From: Candidatus Hydrogenedentota bacterium
GTDB taxonomy: Bacteria > Hydrogenedentota > Hydrogenedentia > Hydrogenedentales > JAEUWI01
Reading direction: 5' to 3'
Assembly: GCA_016791475.1 (NCBI GenBank)
Contig: JAEUWI010000029.1
Coordinates: 28,478 to 92,477 of the forward strand
Length of the DNA: 64,000 nt
A program made the translations under genes and the position numbers. Under the pieces are notes generated by a model that saw nothing but the letters and a program-made list of their open reading frames with translations, made no database searches and was not told the DNA's origin. Positions 48,396-60,462 of this stretch are shown here, piece after piece (the first letter of the stretch is position 1; the number at the start of each line of letters is the position of its first letter).

Positions 48396-51167
48396 TTATT
48401 TCAACGTCGCCTGTCCATTTTCTACGGACAACTTCGTATTGACCCAGGGCCAGTGCCAGGCCAGATTGAAGACGGGCAGGTAGGTCGGCGCGGCCTGCCA
48501 GCGCGTCCATTGGGCTTCGGCGGCGTCGAGGAAGAACGCGTCCCCCGTGAGTTCGTGGGCCGCCAGCAGCAGCGGCAGGACAAAGGGGTCGTAAGCCGTC
48601 GTTTCCGGGAAACGGGGATTCGGAGAATAGGTTCGCATCGCACCGGGGCGGTCCCAGGGCGTGTTTTCGCATATGATCGTTTCCGCGAGGCCCACGAGCA
48701 GTTGGGCGGCCTCCACATCGCCCGTCCTGTCATACCACGCATACAAGGGGCCCGCCAATTGGGCCGCCATCCACGGCGTCGTGCCGGGGTACACCTCGGA
48801 GCCGTGCCAGTCGATCCACGCGCCACGCCGGCGATCCATGCGCTTGTACATTGCCTCCAGGCGCGCCGCACCGGCTTCGAGAAAGGCAACCTCGCCGGTT
48901 TCCAGATAGGCCGCGCAGAGGTTGGCGAAGGGAGCGCCATAGTGCCGTACACTGACGCCTTGCAGGCCCGCGCCGGTGCGCACGCAGAAGTCGGCCACGC
49001 CCAGAAAGTCGATCTGGGCTTCGGCATTGCCCGTCAGTTGGCCGTAGAGAGCGAGCCCATCGGCCTGCAGCGCGGGCATCCACGGTCCGGCGACGTGATT
49101 CGCGCCCGGCCCATGCAGGGCGCCCATCCAGTCTCTTTCAGGAATCTCCGAGTGGACGATGGCCACATCCATGAGGTGGGCGCTGGTGGCCGCCGCGCGA
49201 TCAAACCAAGCGCGGTCGCCGGTCATCGCCCACAGGTACCAGAGTCCCAGCATGCGGCCGTCGTAGTCGTTTGCCCATTCGCCCGCCCGCCCGAGGTAGG
49301 GACCGTCGGTAAAATGGCGCATGCCCAGGCTCTGACCGAGCGCAACCCAGTCTTTTTCCGCGCAGGTGACTTCCAGATGCGCCGCCAGAGGGTGCTCCTT
49401 CGGTAAAGGGGCCGCCGGGCCCAGCACGCCCGTGGCGCACCAGTACTCCGGGTTCTGGAGGATCGGTGGTTGTTCCACAACTTTGGCCAGCGCGGCCCCG
49501 TCCTGCTTGCCCAGGGCCAGCCAGACTTCGTGGCTGCTCGCCTCGCCCGGGGTAATACCTACGGGGCTGTTTGCGCCCGCGCAGAGATCGAGTGCAAGAT
49601 TGCCGCCGTAGCGGGAGATCCCTTTCGGGAAGAGTTCACGGAAATTCTTCGAAGCGAGCGCCCCGTCCTTCCATTGCACGAACACGGGTCTGTCCACCGC
49701 TATGTCGCTCTCGCCGATGCGATAACGGGCGGCGTCGTTCTGCACCAGGGTGAAATCCCCTTTGACCGTTCCGTGGGGCAGGTTTACCTCGGTGGGTGGG
49801 TCGGATAGCTCGAACTCCATCCGAAAGTGGGAGAGATCTATCTTCCGGGCGGTGTCGTTGAAGTAGCGAAGCCAAAGTTTTAGACAGGGCAGTCCTTGGT
49901 AGCTTGATACGTAGAGGGTGTAGCTTCCGAAAGATTCTGACTGCCCATCGAAGCGCCCGTCCAGGGCAACGCAGGCATAGGTGCTTTCGGATTCCACCAC
50001 GTGCCAGCCCTGATTGGTCCCCGGCACGACCTCTCCGGACACCTCCAGGCTCAGGCGGAGGTTCTCCACGATCCCTTTCTTGTTTAGTGCGATTCGGGAG
50101 AGCGGAATACCCGATGCGGAACTCCAGGAGACCGCGCCTCCATCCACGATGATCCCGGCATCTCCTTCCCGGATTGCGATCTGTGAAGGGGCTCTGGCCG
50201 TGTCCTCACCAAACGACAGGGCAACGGAGTTCATACCGGGTTTTACGGGGAAGCGGACCTGGGCCCAGCGGAGGGACTCATCCTGCCAGGTGGCGCCGAC
50301 GGACTTCGCCACATGGATCCCCGCGCCGCCCACCCGAAGGCGAAAGTCACGGCGGGACTGGGCCACGCCCCGGGGCAGGGGCAGGCCCATCTCCAGAGGG
50401 AAGCCCGATTCCGGAATGCCGCCGGGCGCCGAGATTTGGAGATCGAAGGACTTGCCTGCCCAACGTTTTGTTTCGGCTTTTCGGGGCCAGTGTTCATTGT
50501 GGCGCTCCAGCACCAGCCGCTCGCTGGGGCGTGGTCGTGCGGCATACTCCGCGTCGCCATGGACCAGCGCCAGGTCGCCCCAGTAAATTGTCGTGCGAAA
50601 TCGGCCGGCATCGGGGTCCTTTTCCCGCGTCATTTCGGGTGTGGGCGGGCGATAGTAGTCGTGGCGGGTCTGAACCGTCGACGCCTCATTGTCAAAGGCG
50701 ACCAGCGCAATACGAAAGCGCCGCTGGTCGGGGGCCAGTTTGATGGGCACGTGGATATACAATGAAGTGCCCGGTCGCACGGGGTCGCTCACATCCTCGT
50801 TCCACACCGGAAGATTGTTGACGAGGATCTGTTTTCGCCGGTGGCCCACAAAGCCCTCGGCGGGCAGCGCCGCCCCCGCGGGATCGGCTGGATTCGTGTG
50901 GTAGTCGTCGCTCTGATAAAAGGTGAGGGCGACATCGCCCGTCCAGTCATCGGGAATGGCAACATCCTTCCAGGACATGGCCAGATTGCCCTGGCCGCTG
51001 GGTACCCAGGGGTGGTGCATGGCCAGCAGGCCGCGATGATCCACGCGGGTCTGCCAGGGGCCCTTGGATTCATGGGTCCATCCCGAATCGAAGTCGATAT
51101 ACTGCATCGCACCCGAGCCGGCCAGCAGCCCGATCGTCGCGTACAGTCCTATCGCCATTCCAACCAT
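48396..51167 (-). CDS. PcRGLX/YetA-like exported polysaccharide-active protein
   Basis: 923 residues with a probable signal peptide (GLYATIGLLAGSGAMQ). Residues 20-230 look like a carbohydrate-binding beta-sandwich (GDVALTFYQSDDYH). From about 245, DLQISAPGGIPESGFPLEMGLPLPRGVA opens a RIFT-barrel as in PcRGLX/YetA proteins. From about 590, an (alpha/alpha)-barrel follows: AGEWANDYDGRMLGLWYLWAMTGD, then ARLEAMYKRMDRRRGAWIDW. The fungal relative is an exo-acting rhamnogalacturonan lyase (PL26), so pectin-like or rhamnose-containing glycan is a possible substrate. AAGGAAG precedes the ATG. It is the last gene of a minus-strand run after the metallophosphoesterase (110-base gap). Confidence 0.65.
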   Translation of the reverse strand: MVGMAIGLYATIGLLAGSGAMQYIDFDSGWTHESKGPWQTRVDHRGLLAMHHPWVPSGQGNLAMSWKDVAIPDDWTGDVALTFYQSDDYHTNPADPAGAALPAEGFVGHRRKQILVNNLPVWNEDVSDPVRPGTSLYIHVPIKLAPDQRRFRIALVAFDNEASTVQTRHDYYRPPTPEMTREKDPDAGRFRTTIYWGDLALVHGDAEYAARPRPSERLVLERHNEHWPRKAETKRWAGKSFDLQISAPGGIPESGFPLEMGLPLPRGVAQSRRDFRLRVGGAGIHVAKSVGATWQDESLRWAQVRFPVKPGMNSVALSFGEDTARAPSQIAIREGDAGIIVDGGAVSWSSASGIPLSRIALNKKGIVENLRLSLEVSGEVVPGTNQGWHVVESESTYACVALDGRFDGQSESFGSYTLYVSSYQGLPCLKLWLRYFNDTARKIDLSHFRMEFELSDPPTEVNLPHGTVKGDFTLVQNDAARYRIGESDIAVDRPVFVQWKDGALASKNFRELFPKGISRYGGNLALDLCAGANSPVGITPGEASSHEVWLALGKQDGAALAKVVEQPPILQNPEYWCATGVLGPAAPLPKEHPLAAHLEVTCAEKDWVALGQSLGMRHFTDGPYLGRAGEWANDYDGRMLGLWYLWAMTGDRAWFDRAAATSAHLMDVAIVHSEIPERDWMGALHGPGANHVAGPWMPALQADGLALYGQLTGNAEAQIDFLGVADFCVRTGAGLQGVSVRHYGAPFANLCAAYLETGEVAFLEAGAARLEAMYKRMDRRRGAWIDWHGSEVYPGTTPWMAAQLAGPLYAWYDRTGDVEAAQLLVGLAETIICENTPWDRPGAMRTYSPNPRFPETTAYDPFVLPLLLAAHELTGDAFFLDAAEAQWTRWQAAPTYLPVFNLAWHWPWVNTKLSVENGQATLK

Positions 51168-51277
51168 GCCGGTCTTCCTTCAGCCCGATGCCGGCGGGCC
51201 GCCTGCCTGCCTTCCACGCGCGAATTCCGAAACGGGGACGGTCACCCCGAATACCTTCGACGGCGGGTGCGTCACGT

Positions 51278-52129
51278 TCAGTTTTTCACCGAGGGCGCTT
51301 CGGGAATCAATCCAGCGGGGATCTCCAGCGCCACAAAGCGATGGCTCAGGGCACCGTCTTCGTTCGCTTCCCATACTCTGAAACCGAAGGGGGCGCCGTC
51401 AAAATTCTTGCTCGTGGTCGCGGAGGCCACCACGGGAACGCCTTCGTGGTCGAGCACGATGTTTTTGTGGACGTGACCGGCAAGCCAGGCCCTCACACCA
51501 GCGCCTTTTACCCGCGCCAGGATTTCCTTGCGTTTTTCCGGCGGGAGGTTGTAGTAGTCGTCGGCTTCGTCGGGTGTGGACACGAACGGTGGGTAGTGGC
51601 TCACGATAAGCGTGGGCGTTTCACTCCGGGCGGACTTGAGAAGCTCTTCGGTAAACCACGCGTCGTGCTTCTCGGATTCAACGGGCACGGGGTATTTCCA
51701 AAGCTGGGTATTGGCGATCACCAACTTGTAGCCGTGTTCCATCGCGGCGTAGTAATCTTTACCTTGAAGCTTTCGATAGCGTTCCAGGCTCCCGGCGTTG
51801 GGCTCATTCCCCACATCGTGGTTTCCAGGCGCGAGATACACCGGCATGGAAAAGCCGGCGGCAACGCGCTTGAAGTCCGCAACCGCGGTATCATCGTTCC
51901 CGTCGTTGACGAGATCGCCGCATACGACAACCCAGTCCACATCGAGCGCGTTGATCGCCTCCACCGCCAACCCGAAGCGGATTACGTCCGCCTCATAGCC
52001 GCCCATGCCCAACTGGGTGTCGCAGAGCTGGACAAAGCGGCAGGCTTCCAGCCCGTGGGCGCCGGCCGCGCTCGAGATCAGGACCACGGCGGTGGCCAGC
52101 CATTGCAGCATCGTGCGACCTGACATCAT
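51278..52129 (-). CDS. Exported calcineurin-like metallophosphoesterase
   Basis: A 283-residue protein with a signal peptide (MLQWLATAVVLISSAAGAHG). It has all metallophosphoesterase motifs in order: D-T-Q near residue 36 (usual D-x-H, His replaced by Gln), CGDLVNDG near 70, APGNHDVGN near 95, SHYPPF near 172 and GHVHKN near 214. These bind two metals and hydrolyse a phosphoester outside the cytoplasm. Its ATG overlaps the stop of the LTA-synthase/sulfatase-like gene by four bases (ATGA). The pair may therefore act on the same phosphorylated substrate, for example a phosphoglycolipid or a released phosphate group. Start chosen at 52129 because the longer frame lies inside the upstream gene. 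Confidence 0.85.
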   Translation of the reverse strand: MMSGRTMLQWLATAVVLISSAAGAHGLEACRFVQLCDTQLGMGGYEADVIRFGLAVEAINALDVDWVVVCGDLVNDGNDDTAVADFKRVAAGFSMPVYLAPGNHDVGNEPNAGSLERYRKLQGKDYYAAMEHGYKLVIANTQLWKYPVPVESEKHDAWFTEELLKSARSETPTLIVSHYPPFVSTPDEADDYYNLPPEKRKEILARVKGAGVRAWLAGHVHKNIVLDHEGVPVVASATTSKNFDGAPFGFRVWEANEDGALSHRFVALEIPAGLIPEAPSVKN

Positions 52130-54264
52130 GGTTCCGCCTTTCGCTGATTTTTCAAGGTGTCCGCGTGGGCCTCGAGTTGCGCCGCCAACTGCCGGGCGAG
52201 TTCGGGTTCGCGGGCGCGCATGTCCACCGCCCACTTTTTCTCGCGATACTCGGCGAGGCTGTACAACCCCAGGATCTGGCTGCCCGCAACGGGGACCAGG
52301 TCGGATGCGCGCAGGCCGGAGTTCCAATTCAACCGCCATTCCTGGGTACGTGCCGAGAGCGCCACGGGGTCGCCAAATACGGTGACTGGGTTTCCAGCGG
52401 GAGTCTGCTCCAGCAGGCTGGGTCTGTTTCCCGACTTCCCAAAGGTCACGCCCGCCAGCGCGGCCAGCGTGGGGCCAACGTCTTCCAGCGAGACGAGGCC
52501 GCGCCGCGTACGCCCCACCCCTTCGGGCATGGAAAGGAGGAGCGGCACCCGGGCGGACTCCTCGGTCAGACGCGCTCTGCCGGCGCCGCCCCGCCGCCAG
52601 GCCGCGCGCTCGGGTTCGGAGAAATCGAGGCCATAGGGCGAGGTGATGAGCAGGCAGGTGTCTTCCAGGCTGCCCATTTCCTTGAGCCGTTCCACAAAGA
52701 TTCCGATCTGCTTGTCCACATCGAGCACCGCCGTGTCGTAGACATCGATGCCCCGCCCTTGGCCTTCCCAGGGGGGAGCCGCGTAGCGATTGAGCGCGAA
52801 GGGCTTGCGAAGCTCCCGCAACCGAATGAATACGAGGTAGCGTTCCAGTTCGCGATGCTCCCGGATCCACTCCGCCGCCAATTGCAGCGTATCACGGGCA
52901 CCTTTGGGTACCAGCGGGCCGGGGGCGGTTGTCGTGAGTGGAACCTGGGGGAAAGCGGGGTTGAAATGCTCAAAGCCTCTTGCCAGTCCGCTCTCGTAGA
53001 CGAGATCCTCCCCGTCCGGTCCTTCGCCTTCGGTAAAGGCCACGGTGGCGTAGCCCGCTTCCGACATGAGTGCGGGGAGGTAGGGGGTATCCTCCGGGAG
53101 CGGCAGGTTGCTCCCGCCCGTGTTGCCATGGAGCAGGGGGGACAGGCCCGTGAAAAGGCTCACGGTCGCACTGTACGTATCGGGACAGGGGGTGAAGGCG
53201 TTCTCCCACAGGGTGCTGCGTTTGGCCAGGTTCGTGAACTGGGGCGCGGTTTCCCGCTCATAGCCATAGAGGCCCATGTGATCGGCGCCCAAACCCTCCA
53301 CCAGGATGACCACGAGGTTGGGGCGCTCGAAGGCGGCGGGGGTGTGGTGCACGTAGGGCCCCGAGAGGAGCATTTCCCGACCGGAGCGCTGTGCGGGGCG
53401 AATACCGGTTCGTCGTACCCAGGCGGGTTCCTCCGTCAGGGACCACGCGAGGCTGAAGGACGTAGCGCCCTCGGGTACGGATTCGGCGGGGATGCGCATC
53501 TCCAGCCAGCCGTCCGGCGACACGGTCAGCGACTCTTCCAGGTTGCCCAGCGGCTTGCCGGACGTCTCATCGAGGAAGGTGCAGGTCACATGCATGGACT
53601 CGATGGGCGGTTCCGAGGAGGCCGTATTCGTCCAGTGGAAGGTCAAGTGTTCATTTTCACCGGGCAGCACCGTGAGCGGGTAGTGGATTCCCTCGGACAA
53701 CGCGCGGACCGAAGCGTAGGTGTCGCCGATCCGCATCGGTTTGGGTGTGGAGAGTTCACCCAGTCGGAGGCCCTGAAGAGAGGCGTGCCATTGGCTGAAG
53801 CCCATCTGAGCCCCGAGGAGGGCCAGAAAAATTATGATGCCATAGGGCACGGCGCGCACCGGGGTGGCGGGCGGCGCCTGGGTGGCGGCAAAGAGCGTGG
53901 CGAGCTTGAAAAAACCGTGGATTCCGGCGAAGGCCGCGAGGAAAATAAGGGGCGCCAGTTCTTCGAGTTTTGGATGGGGCCAGGGGATGGGAACGTTCAG
54001 GAGATAGGGCAACAGCACGACAGCGGCGCTGAGAGAGAGACATTCGGTCAGATGGGGGCCCCGACCGCGATGGGGCTTAATCAATTGGATAAGGCCGGCG
54101 TAGGCGCACTGGAGGACCACGTAGCCGCAGGCCACCATCGCCGCCACCGCGAGGCCGGCGTCAAAATCGGGAACAAATCCGCCCTGGGCGGCGATCCGTT
54201 TTCCGAAGACGCCCACGATGCCGGCGGAGACGCCAAGAAAGGCGAGGTAGAGGGGGAAAAGCAT
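52126..54264 (-). CDS. Membrane-anchored LTA-synthase/sulfatase-superfamily enzyme
   Basis: 712 residues. About five membrane helices lie in the first 165 residues, then a beta-rich stretch (about 190-310), then an alkaline-phosphatase-fold domain (about 315-690). VVILVEGLGADHMGLYGY near 319-336 is the first metal motif. TPCPDTYSATVSLFTGLSP contains Thr where formylglycine sulfatases have Cys (CxPxR absent), as in LTA-synthase-like phosphoglycerol transferases. FTEGEGPDGEDL and LLITSPYGLDFSEPE complete the site. So it is more likely a phosphotransferase or phosphodiesterase than a sulfatase. First gene of the run with the metallophosphoesterase (four-base overlap). A promoter lies at 54301-54328. 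Confidence 0.75.
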   Translation of the reverse strand: MLFPLYLAFLGVSAGIVGVFGKRIAAQGGFVPDFDAGLAVAAMVACGYVVLQCAYAGLIQLIKPHRGRGPHLTECLSLSAAVVLLPYLLNVPIPWPHPKLEELAPLIFLAAFAGIHGFFKLATLFAATQAPPATPVRAVPYGIIIFLALLGAQMGFSQWHASLQGLRLGELSTPKPMRIGDTYASVRALSEGIHYPLTVLPGENEHLTFHWTNTASSEPPIESMHVTCTFLDETSGKPLGNLEESLTVSPDGWLEMRIPAESVPEGATSFSLAWSLTEEPAWVRRTGIRPAQRSGREMLLSGPYVHHTPAAFERPNLVVILVEGLGADHMGLYGYERETAPQFTNLAKRSTLWENAFTPCPDTYSATVSLFTGLSPLLHGNTGGSNLPLPEDTPYLPALMSEAGYATVAFTEGEGPDGEDLVYESGLARGFEHFNPAFPQVPLTTTAPGPLVPKGARDTLQLAAEWIREHRELERYLVFIRLRELRKPFALNRYAAPPWEGQGRGIDVYDTAVLDVDKQIGIFVERLKEMGSLEDTCLLITSPYGLDFSEPERAAWRRGGAGRARLTEESARVPLLLSMPEGVGRTRRGLVSLEDVGPTLAALAGVTFGKSGNRPSLLEQTPAGNPVTVFGDPVALSARTQEWRLNWNSGLRASDLVPVAGSQILGLYSLAEYREKKWAVDMRAREPELARQLAAQLEAHADTLKNQRKAEP

Positions 54265-54300
54265 CCTAAATCGCGCTCCGCCAGTCGCTTAAGCGTCTTG

Positions 54301-54328
54301 ATTGTACATCCGTGTATTGAGCTTGCAA
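54301..54328 (-). promoter_or_regulatory. Promoter of the LTA-synthase/sulfatase-like gene
   Basis: Minus-strand TTGCAA (54328-54323), 16 bases, then TACAAT (54306-54301), 36 bases before the ATG at 54264. The remaining divergent gap up to secA (54329-54502) has a TATCAT at 54407-54412 but no matching -35. Confidence 0.5.
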
Positions 54329-54502
54329 GTCTGACGACCCCATCCTGTTGTGTAATGGACCTTGCCCGCCGGGAGGCGCGCATAGAATTCCTTTCCCGCC
54401 CTTTGTTATCATGCGATAGTAGCAGATAGAACAAAACCGACACCACATCGTGGTGACTCGCGAATAGTTTGCAAAGCCTTTCGAGGCGGAGATTGTAACG
54501 CA

Positions 54503-57249
<2,747 letters not shown>

Positions 57250-57274
<25 letters not shown>

Positions 57275-58734
57275 TTCCAACGACCATCACCATCTTCTGG
57301 GTGGTGATGGTTGCTTTGTTTATTTATCGGGAAGGCTGGCTGGCGCCGTCGACACCGCCGCCGGAGGCGCGCCGCGGGTTCGAGCCGCAGGACCAGTGGA
57401 TGGGGATCTTTCTGGAGGGCGGCCAGCGTGTGGGACGGCTACACTGGACGACGGCAGCGGCGGAAAAGGGTGGCAGGCCGGGTTTTCGTCTGAGCGTCGA
57501 GGCCGATCTGGAGACTTCTCTCTTCGGCATGGAAGCCGGCATGAAGATCGGCGGCAAAGCGTGGACATCGGCGGATGGCGCCCTATCCAATTTTGATTTT
57601 TCGCTCCACTCAGGCGGCCACACCATGGGCGTTGAGGGCGCGGTGGAGAACAAGCGCCTCCGGGGCGCCTTGAAGACCGGCGGCGAAGTCCTGCCACTCG
57701 ATTTTCCCATGGAAAGCAATCTCCTCTCAGGTAGTGGCGTGGGCATGCCGGGCTCGGGGCTGCCGGTCCTCAAGGCGGGCGAGACGACGACGATCGACGC
57801 CTTTGACCCCGTGGCGATGAAAATGGGTAAGGCCACTGTCGCGCGCGTGGGCGAGGAGAATATATCCATCGAAGGCGTGCCAGTCCTCGCGAGTGTTTAT
57901 TCCACCACGGTAGGTGGGATGACGAGTAAAGCCTGGATCGGCCCCAACGAAGAAGTGCTCCAGGCCACCACGCCCTTCGGTTTCACCCTGCGAAAAATCG
58001 CTCCGGAAACCGCAGACACGCCGGTACCCGCAGGTGGCGGGGGAGACATGATCCAGTCGCTTGCCGTGGTACCCAAGGGGAAGGCGGTTTTCGTGGACGC
58101 GACGCGACTTGTGGTTCGTATCTCAGGGGTGGATGTGGACACTATTCCGAGTGACCCGCCGTGGCAGGTGCGCGAGGGTGATCTGGTGACGATTCTCCAG
58201 CCCGCGCCGTTAGCCACCGCCGTCGTCTCCGAGCCCGCCGATTTCGACCCCGCGCCCCATCTTGCCAGCGACGCCTTTGTCACCGCGAGGCACCCCGAAG
58301 TGTTGCGGAAGGCTCAAGAAATTGTCGGCACCGAGACCGATCCATGGAAAAAGGCGCTGCTGATTCACACCTGGCTCTACGAGAGCATTGACAAAGTCCC
58401 CGTGCTCAGCGTGCCCAATGCCCTCGACGTATTGCGAAACAAGACGGGAGATTGCAATGAACACGCCGTGCTGTTCGCGGCGCTGGCCCGCGCATCCGAT
58501 ATTCCCACGCGCATTGCCATCGGCCTCGTCTACAGCGACACCCTCGAAGGTTTTGGTTACCATGCCTGGCCCGAGGTTCATGTGGGAGGCGCGTGGTATC
58601 CAATGGACCCCACCCTCGGTCAGGTGGCCGCCGATGCTACCCACATCAAGCTTCTCAATGGCAGCATCGAAGCCTGGGTGCGCCTGGCGGCCTACATCGG
58701 GCAGATTGAGTTGGAGGTTGTGTCCATTGAGTAA
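57250..58734 (+). CDS. Transglutaminase-like protease-fold protein, membrane-anchored
   Basis: About 494 residues. One transmembrane helix (TITIFWVVMVALFIY, about 12-28) leaves the rest outside. Beta-rich N-terminal region (about 45-340). The transglutaminase core is at about 360-470, with its triad visible: Cys in NKTGDCNEHAVLFAALARA, His in YHAWPEVHVGG and Asp in WYPMDPTLGQ. Such proteins act as peptidases or amidases, or as cross-linkers at the envelope. The ATG at 57250 lies inside the last codons of secA (25-base overlap), so expression is coupled to it; a GTG at 57217 is possible. Co-transcription with secA may be positional only. Substrate unknown. Confidence 0.8.
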
Positions 58735-58864
58735 GGTGAGTATCAGATAGACCGGTCGAAGAAAGAGTTCGGTCATATATTCGAATACAACGGAATGACA
58801 GGCGAAGTTCAAACCTGCTTGGTGAATTATATTGATACTGTGGGGCGGGACTATATTTTCTTGT

Positions 58865-58949
58865 GGCGCCAACGGCGCGTTCTATATCAGCCCGGGGCGA
58901 AGCCCCAGGTAACGATGGGATAAGTATTGAAAAGGCTGAAAGCCTGATC
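58865..58949 (+). repeat. Left REP-like end flanking the IS200-like gene
   Basis: It contains GGCGCC-aac-GGCGCG-type and CCGGGGC-gaa-GCCCCAGG hairpins, then GGCTGAAAGCCTG. Its reverse complement aligns along its whole length with 59522-59606. Together they bracket the transposase remnant. The rest of 58735-59048 shows nothing else recognised. Confidence 0.7.
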
Positions 58950-59048
58950 TCTTCTTCGGTACTTTGATGCGTTGTTCGGATCGCTTTATGAAGATCCCGA
59001 GCCCCCTCGATCAACTCACGAGAAAGGAGAGGTCCGAAAGCCCGAGTC

Positions 59049-59506
59049 ATGGCCATGCCACAGTCATTGAGTGTCGTCATTGTTCATTTGATCTTTAGCA
59101 CGAAAGATAGACGCCCCTATCTCGGCGCAGAGGTACAGGATCCCGTTCATGCCTTACTTGCGACCGCAGCCAGAAACGCGGGTTGCGAATGTTATCGTGT
59201 CGGCGGTGTGGAGGATCATGTGCATCTGGCGATCCGACTCTCCAGTACAATCACCATTGTCGGCTTGGTGGAACAGTTGAAGTCCGCTTCATCAAAATGG
59301 ATCAAGACACAATCTGGCGATCTCAGTGACTTTTCTTGGCAACGGGGTACGCATGCTTTTCGGTTGGATTCAAAGATCTAAAAACGCTTATTGAATACAT
59401 CGATCACCAACGCGAACGTCACGCGTCTCAGACCTTTCAGACGGAGCTCAGGTGGTTCTTGCAGAAGTACGGAGTGGAGTATGATGAAGCCTATGTCTGG
59501 GACTAG
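59049..59506 (+). pseudogene. tnpA: IS200/REP-associated tyrosine transposase (RAYT), frameshifted
   Basis: The first 99 codons or so encode a Y1/HUH transposase: VHLIFSTKDRRPYL, then GGVEDHVHLAIRLSSTITI with the H-x-H (HVH) metal motif, and LVEQLKSASSKWIK. The reading frame breaks within FSWQRG (about 59341-59352) and ends at a TAA at 59379. Continuing in the shifted frame gives G-Y-A-C-F-S-V-G-F-K, then IEYIDHQRERH and KYGVEYDEAYVWD to TAG 59506, the normal C-terminus of the family. One base has thus been lost or gained. The gene is flanked by inverted REP-like ends. It is probably inactive unless frameshifting restores it. Confidence 0.8.
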
Positions 59507-59521
59507 CATCCAAAAGAATGG

Positions 59522-59606
59522 AGCAGGCTTTCAGTCCTTGGCATAAATTTTTACTCTCACCTGGGGCTTTGCCCCAGGCTGGTATGGATCTCGCCTTTGG
59601 CGCTCA
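59522..59606 (-). repeat. Right REP-like end flanking the IS200-like gene
   Basis: Inverted copy of 58865-58949: GGCTTTCAGTCC, then CCTGGGGC-ttt-GCCCCAGG and CGCC-ttt-GGCG hairpins in mirror order. Roughly three quarters of the bases match over the outer 54 positions by hand alignment. 59607-59718 shows nothing further. Confidence 0.7.
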
Positions 59607-59718
59607 GGAAAAGGCCCCGTTGTGATCTGCAAGCCCACTGGACTTCTAGCTTTTCTGGAATTCCTCAGGTCGTGCTGAGTGCGATGTTAATCAACAGGAA
59701 GTGAAATCTAGACCCACC

Positions 59719-60462
59719 ATGATCCGAACCGAACAACTTACCAAACGCTTTGGCGAAAAGATCGCCGTTGCTCCCCTGGACCTCGACATCCCCGAGGGCA
59801 CCTTCTTCTGCTTCCTCGGGCCCAATGGCGCGGGAAAGACCACGACGATCAAGATGCTGACCGGTCTGCTGCGGCCCAGCGGCGGCAGCGTGAGCGTGGG
59901 GGGGATCAATATCCAGGAAGAGCCCGTAGCGGCGAAGCGACTGCTCGGCTATGTGCCCGATCATCCCTTTCTTTATGACAAGCTCACCGGTCGCGAGTTC
60001 ATGCGCTTTGTGGCGGGGCTTTATCAACTGACCGAGGCGCACTTCAAGGCCCACTGCGAGCCCCTGCTCGAAATGTTCGAAATCAGCCGGGTGGGGGACC
60101 AGTTGATCGAAGACTACAGCCATGGAATGCGCCAGAAGCTCTCCTTCGCATCCTGCTTTCTGCATGACCCGAAGATAGTCATCGTCGACGAACCGTGGGT
60201 GGGCCTGGACCCGAAGAATATCCGCTTTGTGAAGGATTTTCTCAAGCAGAAGACGCGCGAGGAGGGGTTAACCGTTTTCATGTCCACCCACACGCTGAGT
60301 ATTGCGGAAGAGATCGCGGATAAAATCGGAATCATCAATCAGGGGCGTTTATTGCATCTGGGGACGGTAACGGAAATCAAGGCACTCCACGAGAACCCCG
60401 GGTCGCTTGAGGAAGTCTTCCTGGCGGTCACCAGCGACGACAACGGAGAGCCCGTGGCATGA
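59719..60462 (+). CDS. ABC transporter ATP-binding protein
   Basis: A 247-residue ATPase. Walker A GPNGAGKTT at residues 34-42, Q-loop region near DHPFLYDKL, an ABC signature in altered form (YSHGMRQKLSF near 135-145 in place of LSGGQ), Walker B IVIVDEPWVGLD near 156-167 and the switch His in FMSTHTLS. It is of the type that drives ABC-2 exporters. Start at ATG 59719 gives the family-normal N-terminus; an in-frame GTG at 59701 is possible. It overlaps the permease gene by four bases (ATGA) and the two form one exporter. Substrate unknown. Confidence 0.92.
   Translation: MIRTEQLTKRFGEKIAVAPLDLDIPEGTFFCFLGPNGAGKTTTIKMLTGLLRPSGGSVSVGGINIQEEPVAAKRLLGYVPDHPFLYDKLTGREFMRFVAGLYQLTEAHFKAHCEPLLEMFEISRVGDQLIEDYSHGMRQKLSFASCFLHDPKIVIVDEPWVGLDPKNIRFVKDFLKQKTREEGLTVFMSTHTLSIAEEIADKIGIINQGRLLHLGTVTEIKALHENPGSLEEVFLAVTSDDNGEPVA

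Noticed and set aside
52126..54264. A formylglycine sulfatase as substrate of the maturase at 15226
   Set aside because: The CxPxR motif is absent; the equivalent position is Thr in TYSATVSLFTG, so it should not need the maturase.
52165..54429. Long plus-strand open frame opposite the LTA-synthase/sulfatase-like gene
   Set aside because: Shadow of a gene with clear membrane helices and active-site motifs on the other strand.
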